A DNA stretch of 64,000 nt from Sulfuritalea sp. (GCA_030247575.1 JAOTRV010000024.1:1-64000), one strand, 5' to 3'; counted from the first letter of the stretch, positions 10,885 through 19,722 are shown. Notes: generated from the letters alone by a model not told the origin. Made by a program: numbers and translations.

Positions 10885-11436
10885 TCAGCGGACGGGCGGC
10901 GCTAGCCGGATTTCCGGCGCGATGCGCGTGCTCTGGCCATCGACGATCAGCCACAGTTCGGCCTCCTGCAGGGTGCATTGCATCTGCATGCCGCGCTCGG
11001 CCAGGGCGGCCAGTGCCTGCGATTCCTCCGCCGCCAGGTTGATGACCGTGAGATTGTCCTGCCGCTGCAGGGCGGCCTGGTTCTGCTGCCACCACATGTC
11101 GGCGACGCGGCCGCCGTAAGTCACCACCACGACCTGCCGGGCCCGCCCGCAGGCGCGGCGGATGCGCCTTTCCTCGGGCAGGCCGACTTCGATCCAGAGT
11201 TCGATGGCGCCGGTCAGGTCCTTGCGCCACAGGTCGGGTTCGTCTTCCGACGACAGGCCCTTGCCGAAGCTCAGCGCCGGATCGGCATACAGCGCGAAAG
11301 CCAGCACCCGTGTCATCATGCGCTCGTCGGTTTCCGAGGGATGGCGGGCGACGGTCAGCGCGTGGGTCTGGTAGTAATTGCGGTCGAGATCGGCTATCTG
11401 CAGCTCGACTTTGAAGATGGTGGACTTGAGGGCCAT
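10885..11436 (-). CDS. yaeQ: YaeQ family protein
   Basis: The 183-residue protein matches YaeQ from end to end: MALKSTIFK start, the DRNYYQTH and ARHPSETDERMM motifs, and GLSSEDEPDLW. The family has a PD-(D/E)XK nuclease-like fold, but its function is unproven. The ATG at 11436 was chosen over an upstream in-frame ATG because the family starts at MALKST. It is divergent from the arginase-family gene. Confidence 0.9.
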   Translation of the reverse strand: MALKSTIFKVELQIADLDRNYYQTHALTVARHPSETDERMMTRVLAFALYADPALSFGKGLSSEDEPDLWRKDLTGAIELWIEVGLPEERRIRRACGRARQVVVVTYGGRVADMWWQQNQAALQRQDNLTVINLAAEESQALAALAERGMQMQCTLQEAELWLIVDGQSTRIAPEIRLAPPVR

Positions 11437-11492
11437 GGCGCGCGGGGAAAACGGCGCCACATTAGACTACAGATTGACGCCGCATATGGAGC

Positions 11493-12380
11493 TTGAACGA
11501 ATTGGACGCGCGTAGAACAGTCGTCATCGGCGTCGCCAGCGGTTACGGCGCCGGCGACCCGGCCTGCCAGGACGGAGCGGAAGTGGTGCGCGCGCTGCGC
11601 TTCCTGTCCGACCTCGAAGCAGTCGGTGACGGGCTGCACTGGGACCAGCCGGTGCGCGCCGCGCAGCCGGTTCCCCGCGATCCGGTCGATGCCGTGCAGG
11701 GCGTCGCCACTCGGCTGGCCGATCGCGTCGGGCAGCATCTGGCGCGGGGCGATTTTCCGCTGGTGATCGGCGGCGACCATTCCTGCGCGATCGGCACCTG
11801 GTCGGGCGTCAAGCGCGCGCTGGGCGCGCCGGCGCGGCTCGGGCTGATCTGGATCGATGCCCACATGGACAGCCACACGATCGCCACCAGCGCGACCCGT
11901 AACATTCACGGCATGCCGCTGGCCAGCCTGCTGGGCCATGGCGATCCGCGCCTGACCGGAGTCGGCGGCGCGTCAGCGAAGCTGCTGCCCGGGGATGTCT
12001 GCCTGATCGGGGTGCGCAGCTTCGAGTCGGCAGAAGCTGCATTGCTGAAGAAACTCGGCGTGCGCGTCTATTTCATGCACGAGGTGCGACGGCGCGGTTT
12101 GCCCGAGGTGTTTGCCGAAGCGCTCGATCTGGTTCGCCGGCGCACCGCGGGATATGGCATCAGCATCGACCTCGACGCGCTCGATCCCGCCGAGGGGCCG
12201 GGCGTCGGCACCCCCGTTCCCGGCGGCCTGCTGCGCGCCGATCTGGTCGCCGCCCTGACGCAGGCGCATGGCGACGGCAAGCTGCTGGCGCTGGAAATCG
12301 TCGAATACAACCCCTATCTGGATGAGCGCTTCGTCACCGCCCGCGCGATCCACGACTTGTGTCAGTCGCTGATTTCCTGA
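11493..12380 (+). CDS. Arginase/agmatinase family ureohydrolase
   Basis: The manganese-binding motifs are complete: GGDHS (93-97), DAHMD (122-126) and SIDLDALDP (around 220), so the enzyme should hydrolyse a guanidino compound to release urea. Arginine, agmatine or another guanidino acid cannot be told apart by reading. Only TTG starts are available near the N-terminus: TTG 11493, or TTG 11502 with GGAG ten bases upstream. The ATG at 11486 is out of frame. Confidence 0.85.
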   Translation: MNELDARRTVVIGVASGYGAGDPACQDGAEVVRALRFLSDLEAVGDGLHWDQPVRAAQPVPRDPVDAVQGVATRLADRVGQHLARGDFPLVIGGDHSCAIGTWSGVKRALGAPARLGLIWIDAHMDSHTIATSATRNIHGMPLASLLGHGDPRLTGVGGASAKLLPGDVCLIGVRSFESAEAALLKKLGVRVYFMHEVRRRGLPEVFAEALDLVRRRTAGYGISIDLDALDPAEGPGVGTPVPGGLLRADLVAALTQAHGDGKLLALEIVEYNPYLDERFVTARAIHDLCQSLIS

Positions 12381-12404
12381 GGTCCGGTCGCCCCGGCAGG
12401 GTGG

Positions 12405-12539
12405 CTACTTCTTGATCGGCACGGGAATCGAGGAATTTCCGCGTGCGCCGCCGAAGGGCAGGGCCGGGGCGGCCGGCTTGGTCTTGTCCTGCTTGGGTTT
12501 CTTCTGTTCGCGATTGCTGCGCATCTGTCCCTTGGCCAT
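12405..12539 (-). CDS. Small basic hypothetical protein (44 residues)
   Basis: The ORF has a good ribosome binding site (aggag, seven bases before ATG 12539). It encodes a Lys/Arg/Gln-rich peptide starting MAKGQMRSNREQKKPKQDK, then an Ala/Pro stretch and the ending IPVPIKK. Composition and start resemble a short conserved protein that I recall from proteobacterial genomes, but it has no known function. It is convergent with the arginase-family gene. Confidence 0.65.
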   Translation of the reverse strand: MAKGQMRSNREQKKPKQDKTKPAAPALPFGGARGNSSIPVPIKK

Positions 12540-12681
12540 TTGAATCTCCTGAAAGTGAAAATATCGGCTGCAAATACGACCATTGCGGCGCCCGGGGGCG
12601 CCCTGCCCGAAATCTGCCGGCGTGGTCGCATTTCGACGATTGGCCTCGGTGCATGGTACTCCCTATCGGCGCGGAGCCGAT

Positions 12682-12710
12682 TTGACATTGCCGACATCGA
12701 GGCATACAGT
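12682..12710 (+). promoter_or_regulatory. Sigma-70 promoter of an untranslated transcript
   Basis: TTGACA at 12682-12687 is a perfect -35 element, and TACAGT at 12705-12710 (four of six matches) follows after the ideal 17-base spacer. No coding frame of convincing quality lies downstream before the terminator at 12888-12921. Confidence 0.65.
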
Positions 12711-12716
12711 GAAACT

Positions 12717-12921
12717 GCGTTCGACTTGAGGGCAAACTCAGGAGGAACTTAGCGCTGAAAGTCCATCCTTGATCTAGCGTTTCACCGTTCTACCTGGAGT
12801 CTTCCGGACTCGAGCCCCGATGGGCAGCGCCGATTTGAGTTTCAGCTTGCGGGCGCATTACAAGTACGGCTAAAGCGTTGCGCGAAGAGCCCATTCCGGC
12901 TGGTATGCCGAATGGGCTTTT
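12717..12921 (+). ncRNA. Candidate small RNA of about 205 nt
   Basis: The interval between a near-consensus promoter and an intrinsic terminator has no gene, yet it is rich in potential stems: TGAG/CTCA around 12725-12735, GAGTC-TTCCG-GACTC near 12797-12811, and GCGCC/GGGCG further on. An AGGAGG word at 12731-12736 is not followed by a start codon at a suitable distance. I compared it with the landmarks I know for 6S RNA, 4.5S RNA, RNase P RNA and tmRNA and found no match. The stretch 12540-12681 before it holds only the leader of the small gene and a GC-rich palindrome. Confidence 0.5.
12888..12921 (+). terminator. Intrinsic terminator of the small-RNA candidate
   Basis: AGCCCATT at 12888 pairs with AATGGGCT ending at 12918, extended by GGC/GCC around a six-base loop, and is followed by TTTT. 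The minus-strand side lacks a clean U-run, so it works best for the plus strand. Confidence 0.7.
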
Positions 12922-12951
12922 CGTCGTCTGGCGCCGGCACCGACGGACGAT

Positions 12952-13785
12952 TCAGACGCGCGCCAGCAGCGCCGCGAAGCCGGGATAGCTGTCAGCCGTC
13001 AGCACGAACTTGCCGGCGAATTCGCTGCGCGGCTCGCCGCCTTTCAGTGCCGCGACGAAGCCGTGCCGCTCACTGATCCAGCTGCCGCCCAGCAGCGTCA
13101 CGCCGCGGGCGAACAGCGCATCGGGCAGGCAGCCGGCGCTCGGACCGACCATGGCGAACCACTTCGCATTGCGACAGCAGTCGAGCATGCGGTCGAGCGT
13201 GTCGTTGAGCAGCAGGGTGCTGGTCGACACCACCTTGCTGCAGGTCGCGAGTTCATTCGCATCCAGCGTCACGCGGTAGCCGCCGGCCTCGCCGGCCAGC
13301 TCCGCCTTCAACTCGACCACGGTGAGCCTTGCGCCGCTGTCGAGAATGCGCCCCAGCAGCGGTTTGAACAGGCCGATCATGCCGATGTGCTCGCCCGGCT
13401 GCGGGTTCATCTGGCCGATCGAGTCGGCGCTGTTGCCGGGGCGAAAGCCCGCACGGTCGAACAGGCAGCGCGTCAGCGCGTTGGCGGCGGCGAAGCCGAT
13501 GGTCTTGCCGAAAGAGTCGACGCCGGCGTAACGGCGCGCCGTCTCCAGCGCATCGGCGCCGGCGAGGCCGAGGCGGTCGGCGCGGTCGCGCAGGCGCGCC
13601 AGCGTGTCGTCGAACAGCACATAGGACAGGCCGAGCGATCCGTCCTCCAGTTCGAGCGCACAGAACTCCCCCTTGTCGTCGGTCGCGGACCGTGGCGGCG
13701 GCAGGTGCAGGGCGCGCACGCGCGGCAGCGGACTGCGCGCGGCGAAGGCTTCGAGTTGGGCGAGATATTCCGTGGCGAAACTCAT
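12952..13785 (-). CDS. DUF364 (putative heavy-metal chelation) family protein
   Basis: The 277-residue protein shows the DUF364 pattern in its second half: STSTLLLNDTLDRML, then MVGPSAGCLPDALFARGVTLLGG. The first half fits the associated DUF4213 domain, including SFGKTIGFAAANAL. The family is thought to handle metals or a metal-containing cofactor, but no reaction is established. Its start overlaps the viaA stop by four bases (ATGA), so it is a translationally coupled third member of the ravA-viaA unit. Confidence 0.75.
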   Translation of the reverse strand: MSFATEYLAQLEAFAARSPLPRVRALHLPPPRSATDDKGEFCALELEDGSLGLSYVLFDDTLARLRDRADRLGLAGADALETARRYAGVDSFGKTIGFAAANALTRCLFDRAGFRPGNSADSIGQMNPQPGEHIGMIGLFKPLLGRILDSGARLTVVELKAELAGEAGGYRVTLDANELATCSKVVSTSTLLLNDTLDRMLDCCRNAKWFAMVGPSAGCLPDALFARGVTLLGGSWISERHGFVAALKGGEPRSEFAGKFVLTADSYPGFAALLARV

Positions 13786-15365
13786 CGCTCGCCGTCTCCT
13801 TTGCCGGTGACCTCATCCCGATGATGGCCGGGGATCAAGACTGCCGAGGCCGTTTCGCCGCCGACGGTGGCCGCCTGGTTTTCCTTGCTGCGCAGGGCTC
13901 CCGGGAAATACAGGGCGGTCAGGCGCTCGGAATGGATCGGCGAATCGACAGTCGAGCCGCCATAGCGGCGCCAGTCGCGCACCGGGTAGATGCTGTCGGC
14001 CACTTCGAGCAGGCCCACGGTTTCCCGGTCGGCGATCAGCACGCCCTGCACGCGCAGGCCGAGTTCGCGCTTGACGGCAGCGAGGCGGGCCGCCATTTCC
14101 GGCGTGGCACCGAATTCGCCATCGGTGGCAATCAGCAGATCGGCTAGCTGCCAGCGCTCATCTTCGAGCTTGGCGATGACCCGCTCCAGCGGGCCGCAGA
14201 TGTCGGTGCCGCCATGAAACCCTTTCCCGAGAAAATCCGTGACGCGTTCGATTCCCGTTCTGTCTACGCCCAGCTCCATCTCGACCAGTTCCTCGGGGCC
14301 GCCGAAGGCGACGACATGGCAGGCTCGCTGCTGGGCGTGGGCCGCGCGCATGGCTTCCAGCACCACGGCCTTGGCCACCGCTTCGGCGCCGCCCTGCATC
14401 GAGCCCGAGGTGTCGACGCAGACCAGGATCGGGCCCAGTTCCAGGCGCTTGCCGGCCTGCGGCCCCGGGCGCGGCTGCGACACCAGCGACTGGTGCAGGC
14501 GCACTTCCGTCATGCGATCGTCGTCTTCATAGCTCAGCAGCGTGCGTTCGGCCCGCCGCGCATGCCACACCAGGCGCAGGCGCGGGTGGCCGAGCAGCAT
14601 GGCCTCGGCCGGCAGCATGCGCGCGATCCGGTCCGAGCGGTGGATGCCGCGCGTCTCGCCCGGCATGTCCGGCACGCGCACGGTACGGGATTCTGCGCGT
14701 TGTGCGATGGCTTGCTCCATCACCTCGACGATCGCCTGGCTGGCGGCATCCGGCTCTTCGGAGGGGCGCGAGCGGCCGAGTCCACGGATGATTTTGCTCA
14801 GTTCCGGCAGGCCTTCGAGCAGCCGGCGAATGCGCAACACCTCCTGCCACCCGGCGGACTGCAGCAGGCCGCGCATCTGGTCCCAACGACTGTGCGGGCA
14901 GTCGTCGGGCACCATGCCGAAGACTTCCACCAGCTCGTCGATCTCGCCGCAGTGCTGCTGCCAATCGCTCTCGAAGGCTTCGATCGCCATGCGCAGGGCT
15001 TCGGCTTCGCCGGCGCCGCGATCGCGATAATCGACGATGAAATCGAGATGGAACAGGATGCTCATCAGCGCCGTGTCGGTCAGCTCCTGCTTGCCGCTGC
15101 AATAGCGGGCCATGTCGAGGCGGGCGAGGGCATCGCCCAGTGCCCGGGCGATCGGCAACGGCGGCCAGGGCCAGGTTTCCGGCGCCGCCGTGGCACCGGC
15201 AAGCAGATCGCGGCGCAGGCCGGCCAGCGCATCCAGGCGCGGTTCCAGGCTGCCCTGCGAATTGGTCAGCCCGCCCAGCCAGAGCGAACGTGCCAGACCG
15301 TCGAGCGTCGCCAGTCGGCGCTCACCGCTTTCGAACAGCAGCGATGCGGGCAACGCTGCGCTCAC
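13782..15365 (-). CDS. viaA: VWA-domain protein, ViaA-like partner of RavA
   Basis: The 527-residue protein has a helical N-terminal half and a von Willebrand A domain whose metal site D318-x-S-x-S322 (VDTSGS) is intact. Proteins of this layout act with the adjacent MoxR-type AAA+ ATPase. In E. coli, RavA-ViaA bind respiratory iron-sulfur proteins and affect aminoglycoside sensitivity. The start overlaps the ATPase stop (ATGA), and the stop overlaps the DUF364 start. Confidence 0.8.
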   Translation of the reverse strand: MSAALPASLLFESGERRLATLDGLARSLWLGGLTNSQGSLEPRLDALAGLRRDLLAGATAAPETWPWPPLPIARALGDALARLDMARYCSGKQELTDTALMSILFHLDFIVDYRDRGAGEAEALRMAIEAFESDWQQHCGEIDELVEVFGMVPDDCPHSRWDQMRGLLQSAGWQEVLRIRRLLEGLPELSKIIRGLGRSRPSEEPDAASQAIVEVMEQAIAQRAESRTVRVPDMPGETRGIHRSDRIARMLPAEAMLLGHPRLRLVWHARRAERTLLSYEDDDRMTEVRLHQSLVSQPRPGPQAGKRLELGPILVCVDTSGSMQGGAEAVAKAVVLEAMRAAHAQQRACHVVAFGGPEELVEMELGVDRTGIERVTDFLGKGFHGGTDICGPLERVIAKLEDERWQLADLLIATDGEFGATPEMAARLAAVKRELGLRVQGVLIADRETVGLLEVADSIYPVRDWRRYGGSTVDSPIHSERLTALYFPGALRSKENQAATVGGETASAVLIPGHHRDEVTGKGDGER

Positions 15366-16762
15366 GCCGCGTCGAGCGATTCGTGGGCGACGGGCTCCGG
15401 CACCTTGCCGTTGTCCCGCTCCAGCCGCGGCAGGGCGAGGAAGCCGGCCCGCGCTTCACTCGCGCGTGCCGCGAGTTCGTCGATCGCCGCGGCGGTGGCC
15501 GCCAGGTTGATTCCGGCGCGCGCCGTCAGGCCCTGGTCGAGCCACAGGCTCTGCTGCGCGTATGCGGCGAGGCTTTCGCGCTGGCCGGCAATTTCCCTCG
15601 CATAGCCGGCGATGCGCTCTAGCAGCGAATCGATCTGTCGCACGCGGGCGCCGATGTGCGATTCGCCGTAGCGCCGGCGCCGACTATAGGTCATGCGCGG
15701 CGCCGCCGCGCCGCCCTTGGCGTCGCCGATCTCGCCGGCCAGTTCGGTCGCGGAGAATTTCAGGCGGCCCGCTTCGTCGTAATCGAGGTCGTTGGCCTTG
15801 AGTTCGGCGTCGAGCTGGGCGACGAAGGCATCGACCACGCGCGTCAGGCGCGCCGGCGAGAAGGCCTCGCGCACCCCCAGCCGCGCCGCCAGCCAGTCGG
15901 CCACGGCGGCCTGCCGAGGTGCATCGGGCGCGGTCAGCCAGGGCAACAGCAGCAGGTCCCACAGCGCTACAGTGGATCGCCCCTCGCTTGCCGCGGCCAC
16001 GCGCAGCAGCCAGACGATCTTGACCCAGCGGCGGTCCGAGACAGGAATCTGAACGGCGGCGAAGTGCTGGCGCAATTCGGCCAATACCGCGACGAAGTCT
16101 TCAGGCACCTCGACCGCCGCTGCGTCCTCGGCCAGGCGGGCGAGGTCCTCGTCGTCGAGCGCCAGTTCGGGGGCGGGCGGCGTCCATTCGCGGCCGCGAC
16201 CGGCTTCCAGCAGCGCGCCGAAGCTTTCGCCGCTGACGGGCGCCACGGGCAGGCGCACGAGGAAGCGGTCGAAAAATGCCTCGGCGATTTCGTCCTCGGG
16301 CACCGCATTGGTGGCGCCGACGGCGCTGATCAGCGGGCAGCGCTGACGCCCGGCGCCGTTGTCGAATTCGCGTTCGTTGAGCAGGGTGAGCAGGGCGTTG
16401 AGGATCGCGCTGTTGGCCTTGAACACCTCGTCGATGAAGGCAATCGAGGCGTCCGGCAGGAAGCCGTCGGTATGCCGCTCGTAGCGATCTTCTTCGAGGG
16501 CCCTGATCGACAGCGGGCCGAAGAGCTCTTCGGGTACCGAGAAGCGCGTCAGCAGGCGCTCGAAGTAGCGCGCATCGCGAAACACCGTGTGCAGCCGCCG
16601 CGCCAGCTCGCTCTTGGCCGTGCCCGGCGGGCCGATGAACAGCGTGTGCTCGCCGGCCAGCGCCGCCAGCAAACACAGCCGGACGCTCTGGCGGCGTTCC
16701 ACCAGCCCCAGCTCCAGCGCATCGATGATGGCCCGCAGGCGGACCGCGCGATTGGTCGGCAT
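15362..16762 (-). CDS. ravA: MoxR-family AAA+ ATPase, RavA-like
   Basis: The 466-residue protein has Walker A GPPGTAKS (44-51), Walker B FIDEVFKA, and NALLTLLNEREF and GATNAVPEDE sensor motifs, all typical of RavA. A winged or helical C-terminal part follows. It is expected to act as a chaperone-like ATPase with the VWA protein next to it. The start at 16762 was chosen because the family begins at MPTNRAVRLRAI; upstream in-frame codons read as intergenic sequence. It is divergent from the MFS gene. Confidence 0.85.
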   Translation of the reverse strand: MPTNRAVRLRAIIDALELGLVERRQSVRLCLLAALAGEHTLFIGPPGTAKSELARRLHTVFRDARYFERLLTRFSVPEELFGPLSIRALEEDRYERHTDGFLPDASIAFIDEVFKANSAILNALLTLLNEREFDNGAGRQRCPLISAVGATNAVPEDEIAEAFFDRFLVRLPVAPVSGESFGALLEAGRGREWTPPAPELALDDEDLARLAEDAAAVEVPEDFVAVLAELRQHFAAVQIPVSDRRWVKIVWLLRVAAASEGRSTVALWDLLLLPWLTAPDAPRQAAVADWLAARLGVREAFSPARLTRVVDAFVAQLDAELKANDLDYDEAGRLKFSATELAGEIGDAKGGAAAPRMTYSRRRRYGESHIGARVRQIDSLLERIAGYAREIAGQRESLAAYAQQSLWLDQGLTARAGINLAATAAAIDELAARASEARAGFLALPRLERDNGKVPEPVAHESLDAA

Positions 16763-16956
16763 GAGATGCGATTGTAGGCAAGGGTGGGGGATTTCCGGAC
16801 AGTTTTTTGCGGCCCCGGCGGGAAATGTCCCCGCAATGGTGGCCGGCGGGCGTTTTGCTTCGGCGATAATCCGGTCTGCCCCGCCCTTTATTTGATGCCG
16901 GAACACATGATGCACCGCCCCTGCCCGCCCGACGGGAAAGCCTGTCCGCCGCGCCG

Positions 16957-18183
16957 ATGAGCTTCTTCTCCGCTGTGTTTACGCGGGCCCTCGCCTCCCG
17001 CAACTACCGGCTCTACGTCGCCGGCCAACTGATCTCGCTGGCCGGCACCTGGATGCAGCAGATCGCCATGATCTGGCTCGCCTGGCGCCTGTCCAATTCG
17101 GCGGCGGTGCTCGGCATGGTCGGCTTCGCCAGCCAGATTCCGATCCTGCTGCTCGGTCCTTTCGCCGGGGTGCTGACCGACCGTTTCGACCGGCGTCGCA
17201 TCCTGCTCACGACCCAGGTGCTGGCCATGCTGCAGGCCGTGGTGTTGACTGCGCTGACCTGGCAGGGCCTGGCTTCGACGGAGTGGCTGATCGGTCTGGC
17301 TTTCGTCCTCGGCACCATCAATGCGCTCGATCTGCCGGCGCGCCAGGCGTTCTCGGCGCAGCTCGTGGAAAAGCGCGAGGACCTGCCGAACGCGATCGCC
17401 CTCAACTCGATGCTGATGAATTCGGCCCGCTTCGTCGGTCCGGCGCTGGCCGGCTTCGCCGTCGCCACCATCGGCGAGGCCTGGTGCTTTGCGATCAATG
17501 CGGCGTCGTATTTCGCGGTGCTGCTCGCGCTGCTGGCGATCGACGCAAAGCCGCACCGGGCCGATCGCACACCGGCCTGGCGAGCCTTTCGCGAAGGCGT
17601 CGGCTACGTCATGGGCCATCGCGAGATTCGACCGCGCCTGCTGATGGTCGCGGCCGTCAGCTTTCTGGTCACCCCGTATGCGGTGCTGATGCCGCTCTTC
17701 GCCAGCGAAATCTTTCGCGGCGATGCGCGCACCTACGGCCTGCTGATCGCCAGCGCCGGGGTGGGCTCGCTGCTGGCCGGCCTCTACCTGGCGAGCCGCC
17801 CGGATACCGAACGGCTGCCGCGCCGCGTGGCCGGCGCCGTGCTGCTGGCCGGCGCGGCCTTGTCCGCGTTCGCCGTCAATCACTGGCTGGCGCCGGCCTT
17901 CCCCATCGTCATGGTGCTGGGCTTCGCCGTGATCACCATCATCGCGGGCAACAACACGCTGATCCAGATGCTGGTCGAGGATGCCTACCGAGGGCGCGTG
18001 ATGGCCATCTTCTCCATGGCCTTCCTCGGCATCGCGCCGCTGGGAAGCTTCACCGTCGGCCATCTCGCGCATTTGTTCGGCGTACAACCGGTGCTGTTCG
18101 CCTGCGGCATCGGCACGCTCGCGGTCGGGTTTGCCGCTCGGCGTCATGCAGCGACACAGCCGTCTTCCGACCGTGAGATTTGA
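16957..18183 (+). CDS. MFS transporter, EntS-like (MFS_3 type)
   Basis: The 408-residue inner-membrane protein has twelve likely transmembrane helices. Its N-terminus, with RNYRLYVAGQLISLAGTWMQ and the loop DRFDRRR, is typical of the enterobactin-exporter-like branch of the major facilitator family. The substrate is unknown. A paralogue with the same N-terminal layout lies at 56685-57908. Confidence 0.85.
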   Translation: MSFFSAVFTRALASRNYRLYVAGQLISLAGTWMQQIAMIWLAWRLSNSAAVLGMVGFASQIPILLLGPFAGVLTDRFDRRRILLTTQVLAMLQAVVLTALTWQGLASTEWLIGLAFVLGTINALDLPARQAFSAQLVEKREDLPNAIALNSMLMNSARFVGPALAGFAVATIGEAWCFAINAASYFAVLLALLAIDAKPHRADRTPAWRAFREGVGYVMGHREIRPRLLMVAAVSFLVTPYAVLMPLFASEIFRGDARTYGLLIASAGVGSLLAGLYLASRPDTERLPRRVAGAVLLAGAALSAFAVNHWLAPAFPIVMVLGFAVITIIAGNNTLIQMLVEDAYRGRVMAIFSMAFLGIAPLGSFTVGHLAHLFGVQPVLFACGIGTLAVGFAARRHAATQPSSDREI

Positions 18184-18244
18184 CATGGCTTTCGGCAGGG
18201 AATTCGGTGATGCTGGCGGCTGTTCGTCACCCTTAGAGAGAAAC

Positions 18245-18841
18245 ATGAAAAAATGTCTTGCATTGATGGTCGCAACCACGTTCCTGGCCGGCTCCGCCAT
18301 TGCCTCGGACGCAGTGTCGAAAACCGGTTCCGAAGCGGCGAAGAAGGCGGCTGCCACCCGCTATGCCGAGGACAAGAAGCTCTGTGCCGAGGAATCTTCT
18401 TCCAGCACCCGCATGCAATGCCTGCGCGACGCCAAGGCCGAATACGATGCGGCGCTGGCCAAGGCCGGCAAGGACCAGACCCGCGGCGCGACCGGCAGCG
18501 ACAAGGCCTGCACCGGCTGCGGCAAGGTGCTGTCGGTGAAGGTGGTGGAGAAGGAAGGCGAGAGCAGCCCCGTGGGCGTGGTCGCCGGCGGAGTCGCGGG
18601 TGCCTTGCTCGGAAACCAGATAGGGTCGGGCACCGGTCGGAGTGTCGCGACCGTCGCAGGCGCGGCGGGCGGCGCTTATGCCGGCCACAAGATCGAACAG
18701 AAGATAAAGTCCGTCAAGAAGTGGCAGGTTGCGGTGCACTTCGACAACGGAGAGGAAAAAACCTTCAGCTTCGACAAGGATCCGGGCCTTACCGCCGGTA
18801 CTGCGGTGAAGGCCAGCAACGGCAGCATCGTCCGGCGCTGA
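18245..18841 (+). CDS. Glycine-zipper envelope protein (17 kDa antigen/SlyB-like C-terminus)
   Basis: The 198-residue protein begins with a clear signal peptide ending SAIASDA. A charged helical middle and a glycine-zipper segment follow at about 113-155 (GVVAGGVAGALLGNQIG, GAAGGAYAG), and the last part looks like a small beta domain. There is no lipobox, so it is predicted to be periplasmic or outer-membrane-associated without a lipid anchor. A Cys pair (CTGC) precedes the zipper. The start at 18245 was chosen because it places Met at the signal peptide. Confidence 0.75.
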   Translation: MKKCLALMVATTFLAGSAIASDAVSKTGSEAAKKAAATRYAEDKKLCAEESSSSTRMQCLRDAKAEYDAALAKAGKDQTRGATGSDKACTGCGKVLSVKVVEKEGESSPVGVVAGGVAGALLGNQIGSGTGRSVATVAGAAGGAYAGHKIEQKIKSVKKWQVAVHFDNGEEKTFSFDKDPGLTAGTAVKASNGSIVRR

Positions 18842-18905
18842 TGCCGGACAGGTAACGCCGGGGACTCGGGCTTGCTTCTGTCGCCGGGAGGGCGGCCGGC
18901 TGATC

Positions 18906-19148
18906 CTATCCCGCGGTCAGCAGTCGCTCGGAATTCAGCCTGGCCTTGATGCGGGCCTGGTTTTCGGATTTGTTCATGGTGGTGACGGTCTTGCCGAACG
19001 CGTCACGCTGGCTGCTGCTCTTCTTGGTGGCTTCGATGGACTTGATGCAGCGCCACCGCTTGCCGCCCTTGGTCTCGATCTGGCGCATTTCAGCCTTGGG
19101 ATGGTGCCGGGTGCAGTGATAGCAGTAAATGGTCTCGGTAGAGGACAT
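18906..19148 (-). CDS. Small zinc-ribbon-like hypothetical protein
   Basis: The 80-residue protein has C9-x2-C12, H15/H16 and C34, suggesting a metal site, followed by a basic, helical C-terminal half. I recognise no characterised family. It is followed upstream on the same strand by the YjdM/PhnA-like zinc-ribbon gene, about 60 bases away. Confidence 0.6.
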   Translation of the reverse strand: MSSTETIYCYHCTRHHPKAEMRQIETKGGKRWRCIKSIEATKKSSSQRDAFGKTVTTMNKSENQARIKARLNSERLLTAG

Positions 19149-19211
19149 GGCAGTGCTCGAAGGATTGGGGTTTGAAAAATTGGCAAAGTCCGGGAACTCG
19201 CTCTCTGGCGT

Positions 19212-19550
19212 TCAGGACTTCTTCACGAACTCCGATTTCAGGGACATCGCGCCGATGCCGTCGATCTTGCAGTCGATGTCGTGATCGCCTTCGACCAGGC
19301 GGATGTTCTTGACCTTGGTGCCGACCTTGACCACCGAGGAGGAACCCTTGATCTTCAGGTCCTTGATCACGGTCACGGTGTCGCCGTCCTGCAGCACGTT
19401 GCCGTTGGAATCGCGGACGACGCGCTTTTCATCGGTGCTGGCCGCCGCCTGTTTGGGCCATTCGTGGGCGCATTCCGGGCAGACGTACATTTCGCCGTCC
19501 TCATAGGTGAATTCCGAACCGCATTGCGGGCACTTGGGGAGGCTGCTCAT
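19212..19550 (-). CDS. yjdM: Zinc-ribbon protein, PhnA/YjdM family
   Basis: The 112-residue protein has a zinc ribbon (C7-x2-C10 ... C24-x2-C27) and the PhnA domain with [20 protein letters not shown] and [13 protein letters not shown]. Despite the old name, it is not established as a phosphonate enzyme. The start at [10 protein letters not shown] matches the family; an upstream in-frame Met would add 16 residues. Confidence 0.88.
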   Translation of the reverse strand: MSSLPKCPQCGSEFTYEDGEMYVCPECAHEWPKQAAASTDEKRVVRDSNGNVLQDGDTVTVIKDLKIKGSSSVVKVGTKVKNIRLVEGDHDIDCKIDGIGAMSLKSEFVKKS

Positions 19551-19584
19551 GATTTTTTCCTTTTTCCATGCCAGAGCTGCGATA

Positions 19585-19614
19585 AAAGCAAAAGCCAATC
19601 CCGAAGGATTGGCT
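19585..19614 (-). terminator. Intrinsic terminator of tRNA-Asn
   Basis: On the minus strand a perfect nine-base stem AGCCAATCC / GGATTGGCT with a TTCG tetraloop is followed by TTTGCTTTT. It lies 16 bases beyond the tRNA. Confidence 0.8.
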
Positions 19615-19629
19615 ATGTGCTTGTTTTTC

Positions 19630-19705
19630 TGGCTCCTCGACCTGGGCTCGAACCAGGGACCTACGGATTAACAGTCCGGCGCTCTACCGACTGAGCTATC
19701 GAGGA
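19630..19705 (-). tRNA. tRNA-Asn (anticodon GTT)
   Basis: The 76-base minus-strand sequence starts TCCTCGATAGCTCAGTCGG and folds as a cloverleaf. The acceptor stem TCCTCGA pairs with TCGAGGA, the anticodon loop is CTGTTAA and the T loop is GGTTCGAACC. The discriminator G and CCA are encoded. It has its own promoter and terminator, between tyrB and the zinc-ribbon gene. Confidence 0.97.
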
Positions 19706-19722
19706 ATATTCAAGAGGCGCGG

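Noticed and set aside
12682-12921. 6S RNA, 4.5S RNA, RNase P RNA or tmRNA
   Set aside because: None of the conserved landmarks I know for these RNAs is present, so the interval was left as an unassigned RNA candidate.
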